Source: Collimonas arenae (GTDB lineage: Bacteria > Pseudomonadota > Gammaproteobacteria > Burkholderiales > Burkholderiaceae_D). Taken from it: a DNA stretch of 64,000 nucleotides. This document shows, piece after piece, positions 37,645-46,822 of this stretch. Each line of letters begins with the position of its first letter. Positions within the stretch are counted from its first letter, which is position 1. A program made the position numbers and the translations under genes. The notes under the pieces are model-generated. The model saw only the letters and a program-made list of their open reading frames with translations, was not told the DNA's origin and did not search any database. The stretch is from contig NZ_CP013233.1 in the NCBI RefSeq assembly GCF_001584165.1, positions 1,240,001 to 1,304,000 on the forward strand, given 5' to 3'.

Positions 37645-38061
37645 ATGAATGATATTCAAGAACGAATCGCCGCCAGCTTCAATTCACAAGGCTTGATGAC
37701 GACCCTCGGTGCGCGGCTGCTCTCAGTTGCAGACGGTGAAGTGCAAATAGAAATGCCGTTCTCGACGCAGCTTTCCCAGCAACACGGCTACGTGCACGCC
37801 GGTGCAATCACAAGTATCGTCGATAGCGCATGTGGGTACGCTGCACTGACCAAGGCGCCGCCCGATTGTGAGATTGTCTCAGCCGAATTCAAGATCAACT
37901 TCGCGCGTCCCGCAATCGGAGAACGATTCCTCGCAATCGGAAAGGTGCAGACGTCGGGGAAACTGCTTACTGTCTGCACAGGAGAAGTTCGGGCCTTGTC
38001 GGGAACGGCCTGGAAAGTGATTGCCCTCATGCAGGCGACGATGGTTAATGTCCGTGCCTGA
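37645..38061 (+). CDS. PaaI-family hotdog-fold thioesterase
   Basis: A 138-residue hotdog-fold protein. The typical PaaI motif QHGYVHAGAITSIVDSACGYAA (catalytic Asp in VDSACG) is present, followed by VSAEFKINFARPAIGERFLA. Such enzymes hydrolyse acyl-CoA or aryl-CoA thioesters. I chose the ATG at 37645 (MNDIQERIAA); the longer frame from 37522 has no family content. Its substrate cannot be inferred from the mixed neighbourhood. Confidence 0.87.
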   Translation: MNDIQERIAASFNSQGLMTTLGARLLSVADGEVQIEMPFSTQLSQQHGYVHAGAITSIVDSACGYAALTKAPPDCEIVSAEFKINFARPAIGERFLAIGKVQTSGKLLTVCTGEVRALSGTAWKVIALMQATMVNVRA

Positions 38062-38258
38062 GGCCTACGCACACATATCTGGCAGTCCTCCCTAAGCCCT
38101 TTCACAGTTGAGAGCCCACTTCCAGTGCATCGCCAAGCGCGTCTACATGGGCAAGGTCTCAGGCGACGGCGTCACCATTACGAATTCGAGTCAGGCCTAA
38201 CCTCATAGTTGAAGGGCCAATGACAATAGGCAATAAATGGGGGAAACGGTGTAAACAG

Positions 38259-38289
38259 AAAAGGGGCCACATTTGCATGTGACCCCTTA
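38259..38289 (-). terminator. Terminator of tRNA-Asn
   Basis: Read on the minus strand, AAGGGGTCACAT and ATGTGGCCCCTTTTC form a stem with a GCAA-like loop and a T4 tail, starting just 7 bases past the tRNA 3' end. Confidence 0.8.
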
Positions 38290-38295
38290 GAATCT

Positions 38296-38371
38296 TGGCT
38301 CCCCGACCTGGACTCGAACCAGGGACCTGCGGATTAACAGTCCGTCGCTCTACCGACTGAGCTATCAGGGA
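38296..38371 (-). tRNA. tRNA-Asn (GTT)
   Basis: On the minus strand a 76-base cloverleaf: acceptor TCCCTGA pairs with TCGGGGA (one G-T), D-arm AGCTC-AGTCGGTA-GAGC, anticodon arm CGGACTGTTAATCCG with anticodon GTT for Asn, T-arm with GGTTCGAGTCC, discriminator G and an encoded CCA end. It is the only tRNA I find in the window. Confidence 0.96.
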
Positions 38372-38442
38372 ATTGAAAGAAGCAGAATTATAGTCTTGAA
38401 TTAGCTGCGTTGTCAAAGCTTTTTCTAAACTTTTCTACATCT

Positions 38443-38471
38443 CCCGAAGCGGTTGTTGCAACTGCTTCGGG
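38443..38471 (-). terminator. Hairpin after the aminotransferase gene
   Basis: CCCGAAGC (38443-38450) and GCTTCGGG (38464-38471) pair perfectly just downstream of the minus-strand stop at 38481; the loop contains the palindrome GTTGCAAC. There is no T-run, so it is a weaker terminator or an mRNA-stabilising structure. Confidence 0.55.
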
Positions 38472-38480
38472 ACCCGAATA

Positions 38481-39698
38481 TTACAGGACTTTTGCGATTG
38501 CGGCGACAACATTATCGATATTTTTTGTGTTGAGCGCGGCGACGCAGATGCGGCCGGTGTCAACAGCGTAGATCGAGAATTCGTCGCGCAGGCGTTCTAC
38601 CTGGGCTTTGGTCAGGCCGGAGTAGGAGAACATGCCGCGTTGCTTGATGACGAAATCGAAGTCGTGGGCTGGCGCTTGTTCCTTCAGTTTCGAGACCAGC
38701 AGCTGGCGCATTTCGCGGATGCGGACGCGCATGCCTGCCAGTTCTTCTTCCCACAGCTTGCGCAGTTCCGGCGATGCCAGGGTGGTGGCAACGACTTGGC
38801 CGCCATGGATCGGTGGGTTGGAGTAGTTGGTGCGGACTACGCGCTTCAGTTGCGACAGCACGCGGCCGGCTTCTTCCTTGCTGGCGGCGACGATGCTCAG
38901 TGCGCCTACGCGTTCGCCGTACAGCGAGAACGACTTGGAGAACGAGTTCGAGACGAACAGCGGACCGCCGGCCTTGGCGAAACGGCGGACCACTTCGCCG
39001 TCGGCGTCGATGCCGTCGCCGAAACCTTGGTAGGCCATGTCGAGGAATGGAATCAGGCCGCGTTGGGTCACGACTTCGATGACTTGCGTCCATTGGTCGC
39101 TGGTCAGGTCGGCGCCGGTTGGGTTGTGGCAGCAGGCGTGCAGCACGACTACCGAGCCGCTGGCCATGGTTTTCAGGGCGTCGAGCATGCCGCTGAAATT
39201 CACGCCGCGGGTGGTCGCGTCGTAGTACGGATAATTGTTGACGGTGAAACCGGCCGATTCAAACAGCGCGCGGTGGTTTTCCCAGCTTGGATCGCTGATC
39301 CAGACTTGCGCATTGGCGGCGGCGAAGCGTTTCAGGAAATCGGCGCCCAGTTTCAATGCGCCGGTGCCGCCGATGGCTTGCACGGTGATTGCACGGTTCT
39401 CTTGTACTACGGCGCTATCGGCACCAAATACCAGTTCTTGCACAGCCTTGTCGTAGGAAGCCAGGCCTTCGATCGGCAGATAAGTGCGCGGCGACAGCTT
39501 TTCAATCAGCAACGCCTCAGCTTTTTGCACGCATTCCAGCAGCGGCACCTTGCCGTTGTCGTCGTAGTAGACGCCGACGCCGAGGTTGGTCTTGCCTGGA
39601 TTTTTATCCGCATTGAAGCCTTCGGTAATGCCGAGGATCGGATCGCGTGGCGCCATTTCGATGGCGGTGAAGAGGGATGCTGAAAGAGGTGCGTTCAT
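38481..39698 (-). CDS. tyrB: Aromatic-amino-acid / aspartate aminotransferase
   Basis: A class I PLP aminotransferase of 405 residues, length and motifs like E. coli TyrB/AspC: start LFTAIEMAPRDPILG, NLGVGVYYDDNGKVPLLECV, SDPSWENHRALF, VVLHACCHNPTGADL, the PLP lysine in SNSFSKSFSLYGERVGALS, and SYSGLTKAQVERLRDE. It transfers amino groups between aromatic amino acids or aspartate and 2-oxoglutarate. TyrB and AspC cannot be separated by eye, so the gene name is tentative. I use the ATG at 39698 (MNAPLSASLF). uvrB is divergent. Confidence 0.92.
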   Translation of the reverse strand: MNAPLSASLFTAIEMAPRDPILGITEGFNADKNPGKTNLGVGVYYDDNGKVPLLECVQKAEALLIEKLSPRTYLPIEGLASYDKAVQELVFGADSAVVQENRAITVQAIGGTGALKLGADFLKRFAAANAQVWISDPSWENHRALFESAGFTVNNYPYYDATTRGVNFSGMLDALKTMASGSVVVLHACCHNPTGADLTSDQWTQVIEVVTQRGLIPFLDMAYQGFGDGIDADGEVVRRFAKAGGPLFVSNSFSKSFSLYGERVGALSIVAASKEEAGRVLSQLKRVVRTNYSNPPIHGGQVVATTLASPELRKLWEEELAGMRVRIREMRQLLVSKLKEQAPAHDFDFVIKQRGMFSYSGLTKAQVERLRDEFSIYAVDTGRICVAALNTKNIDNVVAAIAKVL

Positions 39699-39825
39699 CG
39701 TGATAACATAAAAAGTTGGCTGCAAATTGAAGGTTGCAGTCGGGTTGAATGCTGTGCCGGGTCACGAGATAAATCGCTAATCGGCGCGGATTTACTGCCG
39801 TCTATTCTACCAAAGGTCGAAGCCC

Positions 39826-41907
39826 ATGGCTGACATATCACAGGTTTCCAGTGCCGTCGACGAGTCAAAAATCGTCACTTTTCCCAATTCGCCGTTTAAA
39901 TTGTTCCAGCCGTTCCTGCCGGCCGGCGACCAGCCAACGGCCATCGCCAAGCTGGCCGAAGGAGTCGAAGACGGCTTGTTTTACCAGACGTTGCTGGGAG
40001 TTACCGGTTCCGGCAAGACTTATACGATGGCTAACGTGATCGCCCGCATGGGACGGCCAGCCATTGTTTTCGCGCCGAACAAGACGCTGGCGGCCCAGCT
40101 GTATAGCGAGTTCCGCGAGTTTTTCCCGCACAACGCGGTGGAGTATTTCGTCAGTTACTACGACTATTACCAGCCGGAAGCCTACGTGCCGCAGCGCGAC
40201 TTGTTCATTGAGAAAGATTCCTCGATCAACGAACACATCGAGCAGATGCGCTTGTCCTGCACCAAATCGTTGATGGAGCGGCGTGACGTGGTCATTGTGG
40301 CAACGGTGTCGGCGATTTACGGTATCGGTAACCCAAACGAATACCACCAGATGATCCTGACCTTGCGCGCCAAGGACAAGGTCAGCCAGCGCGACGTGAT
40401 CGCGCGCCTGATCCAGATGCAATACACGCGCAACGAAATCGATTTCGGTCGCGGCACCTTCCGCGTGCGCGGCGATACGATCGACGTGTTTCCGGCCGAA
40501 CATGCCGAGCTGGCGGTACGTATCGAGATGTTCGACGATGAAATCGATAGCCTGCAGTTGTTCGACCCGCTGACCGGCCGCGTGCGCCAGAAGATTCCGC
40601 GTTTTACGGTCTATCCCGGTTCGCACTATGTGACGCCGCGCGCTACCGTGTTGCGCGCTATCGACACCATCAAGGAAGAACTGCGCGATCGCCTGGAGTT
40701 TTTCCGTAAGGAAAATAAGTTGATCGAAGAGCAGCGCATTGAGCAGCGTACCCGCTTCGACCTGGAAATGATGCAGGAAATCGGCTTTACCAAGGGCATC
40801 GAAAACTATTCGCGCCACCTGAGCGGCGCGTTGCCGGGCGAACCGCCGCCGACATTGGTCGATTATTTGCCGCCGGATGCGCTGATGTTCCTGGATGAGT
40901 CGCATGTGCTGATCGGCCAGTTGAACGCCATGTACAACGGCGACCGTTCACGCAAGACCAATCTGGTGGATTACGGCTTTCGCTTGCCGTCGGCGCTGGA
41001 TAACCGGCCGCTGCGTTTCGACGAATTCGAGGGCAAGATGCGGCAGACGATTTTCGTCTCGGCCACGCCGGCCGATTATGAAAACCAGCATGCCGACCAG
41101 GTGGTCGAGCAGGTGGTGCGGCCGACCGGCCTGATCGACCCTGCGATTGAAGTGCGGCCGGCCCTGAGCCAGGTGGACGACCTGATGTCGGAGGCGACCG
41201 CGCGCATCAAGAAGAACGAGCGCGTGCTGGTGACTACGCTCACCAAGCGCATGGCCGAGCAACTGACTGAATTCCTAAGCGACAACGGCATCAAGGTGCG
41301 CTACTTGCACAGCGATATCGAAACTGTGGAGCGGGTCGAGATCATCCGCGATCTGCGTCTGGGGACATTCGACGTGCTGGTCGGTATTAACTTGCTGCGC
41401 GAAGGCTTGGATATTCCTGAAGTCTCGTTGGTGGCGATCCTGGATGCAGACAAGGAAGGCTTCCTGCGTTCCGAACGCAGTCTGATCCAGACCATCGGCC
41501 GCGCCGCACGTAACCTGAACGGCACTGCGATCCTGTACGCCGACCGCATGACCGATTCGATGCGTCGCGCCATCGACGAAACCGAGCGCCGCCGCAACAA
41601 GCAGATTGCGTTCAATACCGCCAACGGCATCACGCCGGTCGGCATCAACAAGCAGATCAAGGAATTGATCGACGGCGTCTACAGTCCGCAGGAAGCGCGC
41701 GAAGAACTGAATGCGGCGCAGGACCAGGCCAAGTACGAATCGATGAGCGAGAAACAGGTCAGCAAGGAAATCAAGCGCCTGGAAAAATTGATGATCGATC
41801 ATGCCAAGAACCTGGAATTTGAAAAGGCGGCGCAGGTGCGCGATCAGTTGCATGTGCTCAAGCAGCAGTTGTTTGGTGCGCCGGGGGCGGACAGTATCGC
41901 CTTGTAG
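39826..41907 (+). CDS. uvrB: UvrB, excinuclease ABC subunit B
   Basis: Damage-verifying helicase-like subunit of nucleotide excision repair. The 693-residue protein has Walker [15 protein letters not shown], the beta-hairpin [38 protein letters not shown], motif [38 protein letters not shown] and the C-terminal UVR domain ([20 protein letters not shown]) that binds UvrC. Length matches E. coli UvrB (673) with a small N-terminal extension of about 20 residues. No LexA box (CTG-N10-CAG) is evident in the 128-base upstream gap. Confidence 0.97.
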   Translation: MADISQVSSAVDESKIVTFPNSPFKLFQPFLPAGDQPTAIAKLAEGVEDGLFYQTLLGVTGSGKTYTMANVIARMGRPAIVFAPNKTLAAQLYSEFREFFPHNAVEYFVSYYDYYQPEAYVPQRDLFIEKDSSINEHIEQMRLSCTKSLMERRDVVIVATVSAIYGIGNPNEYHQMILTLRAKDKVSQRDVIARLIQMQYTRNEIDFGRGTFRVRGDTIDVFPAEHAELAVRIEMFDDEIDSLQLFDPLTGRVRQKIPRFTVYPGSHYVTPRATVLRAIDTIKEELRDRLEFFRKENKLIEEQRIEQRTRFDLEMMQEIGFTKGIENYSRHLSGALPGEPPPTLVDYLPPDALMFLDESHVLIGQLNAMYNGDRSRKTNLVDYGFRLPSALDNRPLRFDEFEGKMRQTIFVSATPADYENQHADQVVEQVVRPTGLIDPAIEVRPALSQVDDLMSEATARIKKNERVLVTTLTKRMAEQLTEFLSDNGIKVRYLHSDIETVERVEIIRDLRLGTFDVLVGINLLREGLDIPEVSLVAILDADKEGFLRSERSLIQTIGRAARNLNGTAILYADRMTDSMRRAIDETERRRNKQIAFNTANGITPVGINKQIKELIDGVYSPQEAREELNAAQDQAKYESMSEKQVSKEIKRLEKLMIDHAKNLEFEKAAQVRDQLHVLKQQLFGAPGADSIAL

Positions 41908-41974
41908 GTGCGGAGGTTTCAGGCCGGTACATTTTCCTGTGCAAGCAAGCGAGGTATTGATAACGCGCACCGTG

Positions 41975-42001
41975 TCGTCCCCGCGAACGCGGGAATGACG
42001 A
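41975..42001. repeat. REP-like palindrome, third copy (single arm)
   Basis: TCGTCCCCGCGAACGCGGGA followed by ATGACGA repeats the core of the arm at 3322-3349. Only one arm is present, between uvrB and the next gene. Confidence 0.75.
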
Positions 42002-42080
42002 CGACGTGAGCCATGCGTTGTGTGAGGCTGCCTGGCTACCTGTATTTTTTATTTATATGATTTACGTTTTTTGATGGCTT

Positions 42081-42872
42081 ATGACTGATTTTCTTCCTGC
42101 TTCAATTCGCGCTGCTTTAGATGGCGTACATGCTTCCTGGTTACCGATCCTGGAGCGCGGCCTGCACGCCGTAGCGCAAGCCAATCCGGCCTATCTGTCG
42201 GACCTGGCGGCCAGCGATTACCTGCCCACCGAAGGCCGCCTGTTCGCCGCCTTCAGCCAGCCGCTGGGCGCGGTGCGATACGTGCTGGTAGGCGAAGGGC
42301 CTTATCCGCGTGCGGCCAGTGCCACCGGAGTGTGTTTCATGGATGGCGCGGTCGGGTCGCTGTGGTCGGAGAAGGGGCTGTCGAAGCAGGTCAACCGCGC
42401 TACGTCGTTGCGTAACTTCATGAAAATGCTGCTGGTGGCCGACGGCCAGTTGGCGGTCGATAGTACGACCGGTGACGCGATGTCGGGCGTGGCGCAACAG
42501 GCGCAAATGCAAGGTTCTGCGGCGATTCAGCAGCTTGCCGATTTGCAGGCCAATATGGTGGGGCAGGGTTTCCTGCTGTTGAATGCGTCACTGGTGTTTC
42601 GTGCCGACGTGCCGCCGGTCAAGGATGCGAAGGCATGGCAGCCGTTCATGCAGGCAGTCCTGACTGGTTTGGCCGAAGCTGCCGAAGATCGTGGACAGGC
42701 TTTGCCGACGTTGGTGCTGTGGGGGAAAATCGCCGAGCGGTTGAATGCTTATCCGATTACCGCGCGTTTCCCGAAGGCGGTGGCGGAACATCCGTACAAC
42801 TTGAGCTTTATCGGCAATGCCGGCATGCAGGCATTGTTCGGGCCGATGCAGTTGCTGAAGCGCGCCGGCTAA
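42081..42872 (+). CDS. Uracil-DNA-glycosylase-like protein with altered active site
   Basis: A 263-residue protein with the UDG layout: VRYVLVGEGPYPRAASATGV (about 66-85), FMKMLLVADG, GFLLLNASLVFRAD (about 163-176), LPTLVLWGKIAER (209-220) and EHPYNLSFIGNAG (236-248). These match Ung motifs GQDPYHGPGQAHGLCF, LLLN, LWG and HPSPLS in order, but the water-activating Asp and the His of GQDPYH are replaced (GEGPYP), and HPSPLS is HPYNLS. Uracil excision by the usual mechanism is therefore doubtful. The protein could bind DNA without cutting or have another base specificity. It follows uvrB by 173 bases with a REP palindrome in between. Confidence 0.75.
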   Translation: MTDFLPASIRAALDGVHASWLPILERGLHAVAQANPAYLSDLAASDYLPTEGRLFAAFSQPLGAVRYVLVGEGPYPRAASATGVCFMDGAVGSLWSEKGLSKQVNRATSLRNFMKMLLVADGQLAVDSTTGDAMSGVAQQAQMQGSAAIQQLADLQANMVGQGFLLLNASLVFRADVPPVKDAKAWQPFMQAVLTGLAEAAEDRGQALPTLVLWGKIAERLNAYPITARFPKAVAEHPYNLSFIGNAGMQALFGPMQLLKRAG

Positions 42873-42887
42873 TCAGATTGCAGGGCG

Positions 42888-43694
42888 CTAGATCAGGCTC
42901 ATCTGGCGCAGATCCATTTCTACCTGGGGAGTCATGTTGTCGACGACAGGCAAGGCCAGGGCGAGTTCAGGTTCGGGTTCCACCGGTTTTGCTTTTGGTT
43001 TTGCCTTGGGCGCCGGCGTCGCAACTGGTGACGGAGCAGCAGCAGGCGCCGGTTTGGCGCGCTTGAGGTTGGCCGGGGCCGAAGCTGCGCTCAACCAGCG
43101 TTTCAGCATGTCGTCGAATAATTCCAGCATCTCTGCCGGCAATGCCTGGGTGTAGGCTTGCCGGATCACCAGGCCATCCCACATCGCCGTCAGCAGCAGT
43201 GCAGCCTGTTGTGCGTCCAGCGACGGATTGATCTGGCCGCGTTCCTGGGCAGTGCTCAGCATCTCGGCCAGGCCATCCACCCATTCCGTTTCCGCCGTCT
43301 TGATTACCGCGCCAACACGTTTGTTGCGTAACCCCTCCGCATAGATTTCGGTCATCAGGCCGGCGTCGCTGATCGCTGCATAACGTGCGGCGAAGGCACG
43401 GGTGATGGCCGACAGCGCCTGCGGCAGGTCGTCGGTGTCATGGAATTCCGTCAGCATGGTGCGCGCCTGGCGCCGTTCATCCTCGGCCATTGCGGCAATA
43501 ATCGCGTCCTTGCTGGTGAAGTAGCGATACACCGCGCCTGGCCCCAGGCCGACTTCGGTGCAGATTTCCTGCATGGAAGTCTGGTGAAAGCCCGTCTTGC
43601 GGAAACACTTTGCTGCCGATTTCAGGATGTCGACGCGTTTCTGGTCGGCTCTCTGGGTGGGTGACTGCGGTGTCTTTGATTTGCGGATGGCCAT
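42888..43694 (-). CDS. TetR-family regulator with Ala/Pro/Lys-rich tail
   Basis: A 268-residue TetR-type regulator. The N-terminal helix-turn-helix (RVDILKSAAKCFRKTGFHQT to EVGLGPGAVYRYFTSKDAII, about 20-65) is textbook. A ligand-binding helical domain follows (about 70-205), then a long low-complexity tail of KPAPAAAPSP, KAKPKAKPVEPEPE and a final VEMDLRQMSLI. The tail is unusual for TetR proteins and may mediate protein contacts. It converges with the UDG-like gene with 15 bases between stops and is divergent from the isc operon, but no target is indicated. Confidence 0.88.
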   Translation of the reverse strand: MAIRKSKTPQSPTQRADQKRVDILKSAAKCFRKTGFHQTSMQEICTEVGLGPGAVYRYFTSKDAIIAAMAEDERRQARTMLTEFHDTDDLPQALSAITRAFAARYAAISDAGLMTEIYAEGLRNKRVGAVIKTAETEWVDGLAEMLSTAQERGQINPSLDAQQAALLLTAMWDGLVIRQAYTQALPAEMLELFDDMLKRWLSAASAPANLKRAKPAPAAAPSPVATPAPKAKPKAKPVEPEPELALALPVVDNMTPQVEMDLRQMSLI

Positions 43695-43914
43695 GCTGTG
43701 CTGCTCAAAAGAGGACTGTGCGGGAGGGTCGGTATTATAGGTTTAACCATCGCTTCCTTGAATAAATTTTTTGCCTTCCATGTCGTATTGTTGTGTGTAT
43801 ACAGCAATTTTTCGTCGAATCCATACCTCCTGCAAGTGTCCGTACAGTTTGTGGTTGAATAAAAATCAACAGCCCCTGGAGCCATAGCCGGCGCGGCAAT
43901 CCGGGAATTGGGCA

Positions 43915-43947
43915 ATACCTGACGGATTCACTCAAGTTTGGTATACT
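43915..43947 (+). promoter_or_regulatory. isc operon promoter with a type 1 IscR site
   Basis: At 43915-43939 ATACCTGAC-GGATTCA-CTCAAGTTT fits the 25-base type 1 IscR consensus (ATASYYGAC, a 7-base centre, GTCRRSTAT) at all but a few positions. CTGACG (43919-43924) and TATACT (43942-43947), 17 bases apart, form a sigma70-like promoter that the site overlaps. This arrangement fits autorepression by [2Fe-2S]-IscR. Confidence 0.7.
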
Positions 43948-44054
43948 GTCACAAACTATTCAGATTTCGGAATAAGGGCTTAACGGATAGATAAAGGGGG
44001 CTTGGAAGGCCGTAGCGGTTTTTTTTGGCGTCCCTTAAAGCAAGTGGAGATTAC

Positions 44055-44549
44055 ATGCGTCTGACTACCAAAGGCCGGTTTGCGGTAACCGCGATGATCG
44101 ATTTGGCATTGCGCCAGGGCAAGGGTCCTGTGACGTTGTCCGCCATCAGCGAGCGGCAAGAGATTTCCCTTTCCTATCTGGAACAGCTGTTCGGCAAATT
44201 GCGCCGTCACCAGATTGTTGAATCCGTGCGCGGGCCAGGCGGCGGATATAACCTGGCGCGCAAAGCGGAAGACGTGACCGTGGCTGACATCATCATTGCT
44301 GTCGATGAACCACTGGACGCGACCCAATGCGGTGGCAAGGAAAATTGCCACAGCCCGGACCACGAGGGCGGCGGTCGTTGCATGACGCATGATTTGTGGT
44401 CGACCTTGAACGCCAAGATGGTTGAATACCTGGATTCGGTGTCGCTGAAGGATTTGGTGGATCAACAACATGCGCAGCAGCACGCGCAGCAAAAGAAGAC
44501 CCTGGAACAAAATGTGGTGGTGATGCACCGGTCCCACCTGGTTGCTTGA
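44055..44549 (+). CDS. iscR: IscR, iron-sulfur-sensing regulator of the isc operon
   Basis: A Rrf2-family regulator of 164 residues. The DNA-binding part ([52 protein letters not shown]) is nearly identical to E. coli IscR as I recall it. The three cluster-ligand cysteines are in [21 protein letters not shown] (about residues 92-107). When loaded with a [2Fe-2S] cluster, IscR represses this operon. The ATG at 44055 gives the conserved start; the frame runs 10 codons further up. The C-terminus is extended and Gln/His-rich ([10 protein letters not shown]). iscS begins 17 bases later. Confidence 0.95.
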   Translation: MRLTTKGRFAVTAMIDLALRQGKGPVTLSAISERQEISLSYLEQLFGKLRRHQIVESVRGPGGGYNLARKAEDVTVADIIIAVDEPLDATQCGGKENCHSPDHEGGGRCMTHDLWSTLNAKMVEYLDSVSLKDLVDQQHAQQHAQQKKTLEQNVVVMHRSHLVA

Positions 44550-44566
44550 TTGGAGCTCAAAATAGT

Positions 44567-45820
44567 ATGAACGCACCCTTGGAAAAAAGCCTGATAGACA
44601 CATTGAAGGCGCCTCACTTCCCGATTTATATGGATTACTCGGCAACTACGCCGATCGATCCGCGTGTTGCCGACAAAATGATTCCCTACCTGCGCGAGCA
44701 GTTCGGTAATCCGGCGTCGCGCAGCCACATGTATGGCTGGTCTGCTGAAAAGGCCGTCGAAGATGCGCGTGAGCAAGTCGCCAAGCTGGTCAACGCCGAT
44801 TCGCGCGAGATCATCTGGACTTCCGGCGCCACCGAAGGCAACAATCTGGCCATCAAGGGCGCCGCCAATTTCTACAAGACCAAGGGCAAGCACATCATCA
44901 CGGTCAAGACCGAGCACAAGGCTGTGCTGGACGTGGTGCGCGAGCTGGAGCGCCAGGGTTTTGAAGCGACTTATCTGCAACCGCAAGACAACGGCCTGAT
45001 CACGCTGGAACAACTGGAGGCGGCGATCCGTCCTGACACCATTCTGGTGTCGGTGATGCTGGTCAACAATGAAATTGGCGTGATCCAGCCGATCCCGGAA
45101 ATCGGCGAACTGTGTCGCCAAAAGGGCATCATTTTCCATTGCGACGCGGCGCAAGCGACCGGCAAGGTCGCGATCGACCTGGAAAAGTGGAAAGTCGACC
45201 TGATGACTTTTACTGCCCACAAGACTTACGGTCCAAAGGGCGTCGGCGCCTTGTACGTGCGTCGCAAACCGCGCGTCCGTATCGAAGCGCAGATGCACGG
45301 CGGCGGCCATGAGCGCGGCCTGCGTTCCGGCACTTTACCGACCCACCAGATCGTTGGCATGGGCGCCGCGTTTGAAATCGCCCGTGAAGAAATGGATACC
45401 GAGATCGTCCGCATCAAGGCTTTGCGTGATCGTCTGGCGACCGGCCTGCAGACTATCGAAGAAGTGTATGTCAATGGCGACATGGCGCATCGCGTACCGC
45501 ATAACCTGAACGTCAGCTTCAATTATGTCGAAGGCGAATCGCTGATCATGGCAATCAAGGACATCGCGGTATCGTCCGGTTCGGCCTGCACCTCGGCCAG
45601 CCTGGAGCCTTCCTACGTATTGCGCGCGCTGGGTCGCAGCGACGAGCTGGCGCATAGTTCGATCCGCTTCACTATCGGCCGCTTCACGACCGAAGAAGAT
45701 ATCGATTTCACGATCGAACTGATCAAGACCAAGGTTGCGAAACTGCGTGAGCTGTCGCCGTTGTGGGATATGTACAAGGATGGCATCGACATCAGCACCA
45801 TTCAGTGGGCCGCCCACTAG
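44567..45820 (+). CDS. iscS: IscS, cysteine desulfurase
   Basis: PLP-dependent desulfurase that takes sulfur from cysteine and passes it to IscU and to tRNA-thiolation proteins. The 417-residue protein shows [49 protein letters not shown], the PLP lysine in [18 protein letters not shown] and the sulfur-carrying cysteine in [17 protein letters not shown]. The C-terminus ([19 protein letters not shown]) is the IscU-docking tail typical of IscS. It is 13 residues longer at the N-terminus than E. coli IscS. I take the ATG at 44567 rather than 44546. Confidence 0.97.
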   Translation: MNAPLEKSLIDTLKAPHFPIYMDYSATTPIDPRVADKMIPYLREQFGNPASRSHMYGWSAEKAVEDAREQVAKLVNADSREIIWTSGATEGNNLAIKGAANFYKTKGKHIITVKTEHKAVLDVVRELERQGFEATYLQPQDNGLITLEQLEAAIRPDTILVSVMLVNNEIGVIQPIPEIGELCRQKGIIFHCDAAQATGKVAIDLEKWKVDLMTFTAHKTYGPKGVGALYVRRKPRVRIEAQMHGGGHERGLRSGTLPTHQIVGMGAAFEIAREEMDTEIVRIKALRDRLATGLQTIEEVYVNGDMAHRVPHNLNVSFNYVEGESLIMAIKDIAVSSGSACTSASLEPSYVLRALGRSDELAHSSIRFTIGRFTTEEDIDFTIELIKTKVAKLRELSPLWDMYKDGIDISTIQWAAH

Positions 45821-45892
45821 GTTGCAGATTGAGAGCGATACTGAGAAATTCTTCTGCGGCGTGACCGCAGCGTCAAATTAAGGAGCAGCAAA

Positions 45893-46297
45893 ATGTCTTA
45901 CTCGGCAAAAGTTTTGGACCACTACGAAAATCCACGCAACGTCGGCGCCTTTGAAAAAGGCGACGAAACCGTGGGTACCGGCATGGTCGGTGCGCCGGCT
46001 TGCGGCGACGTCATGAAGTTGCAGATCAAGGTTGGCGCCGACGGCGTCATCCAGGATGCCAAGTTCAAGACGTACGGCTGCGGCTCGGCGATTGCTTCGT
46101 CGTCGCTGGTGACCGAATGGGTCAAGGGCAAGACGTTGGATCAAGCCATGTCGATCAAGAACACCCAGATCGCTGAAGAACTGGCGTTGCCGCCAGTGAA
46201 GATTCACTGCTCGATCCTGGCTGAAGATGCGATCAAGGCTGCGGTTGAGGATTACAAAGCCAAGCATGGCGCTGGTGAACAGAAGCAAGCGGCGTAA
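45893..46297 (+). CDS. iscU: IscU, iron-sulfur cluster scaffold
   Basis: The scaffold on which [2Fe-2S] and [4Fe-4S] clusters are built before transfer with HscA/HscB help. The 134-residue protein has all three cluster cysteines (GAPACGDVMK, KTYGCGSAIA, VKIHCSIL), the conserved Asp near the first, and the LPPVK motif (about residues 99-103) bound by HscA. It has an Ala/Gln-rich end (KQAA). It follows iscS by 72 bases, with AAGGAG before the ATG. Confidence 0.97.
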   Translation: MSYSAKVLDHYENPRNVGAFEKGDETVGTGMVGAPACGDVMKLQIKVGADGVIQDAKFKTYGCGSAIASSSLVTEWVKGKTLDQAMSIKNTQIAEELALPPVKIHCSILAEDAIKAAVEDYKAKHGAGEQKQAA

Positions 46298-46383
46298 TTA
46301 CTAGTGACCATCGACCTGCCGGTTGACGACAACATGTCGCTGTCGGCGGGGCGATAGAGCTACAGGAAAGAGATCGACGGTTT

Positions 46384-46707
46384 ATGGCAATCACACTGAC
46401 AGAAAAAGCGGCAAAGCACATCAACCGCTATATCGAGCGGCGCGGCAAGGGCATCGGCCTGCGCTTTGGCGTGCGCACGACCGGTTGCTCGGGCTTGGCT
46501 TACAAGCTGGAGTATGTGGATGAGAAGACTGACGAAGATGCCGTGTTCGAGTCGCATGGCATTCAGGTATTTGTCGATCCGAAGAGCTTGCCGTATATCG
46601 ACGGTACCGAACTCGATTTCGCGCGCGAAGGCTTGAACGAAGGCTTCAAGTTTTACAACCCGAACGTCAAGGACGAGTGCGGCTGCGGCGAGAGCTTCCG
46701 GATTTGA
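46384..46707 (+). CDS. iscA: IscA, A-type iron-sulfur carrier
   Basis: A-type carrier of 107 residues that takes clusters from IscU to apo-targets. The three conserved cysteines are visible in [14 protein letters not shown] (about residue 35) and DECGCGESF (about 99 and 101). [20 protein letters not shown] at the start is the typical family opening. It lies 86 bases after iscU, with GGAAAG before the ATG. Confidence 0.96.
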   Translation: MAITLTEKAAKHINRYIERRGKGIGLRFGVRTTGCSGLAYKLEYVDEKTDEDAVFESHGIQVFVDPKSLPYIDGTELDFAREGLNEGFKFYNPNVKDECGCGESFRI

Positions 46708-46822
46708 CGCCATCCTGGCCGGGCTTCGCGATTGTCTGATTGAACGTTGAACCTGTGTCACGATGGATGAGATGGACGACCCAAGCCTGTTGCATTTCAA
46801 CAGGCTTTTGTTTTAATTCAAT

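Noticed and set aside
38640..39683. 347-residue plus-strand frame opposite the aminotransferase
   Set aside because: Antisense shadow of a well-supported gene, with no recognisable domain.
39865..40905. 346-residue minus-strand frame opposite uvrB
   Set aside because: Antisense shadow; uvrB is certain and the frame has no domain content.
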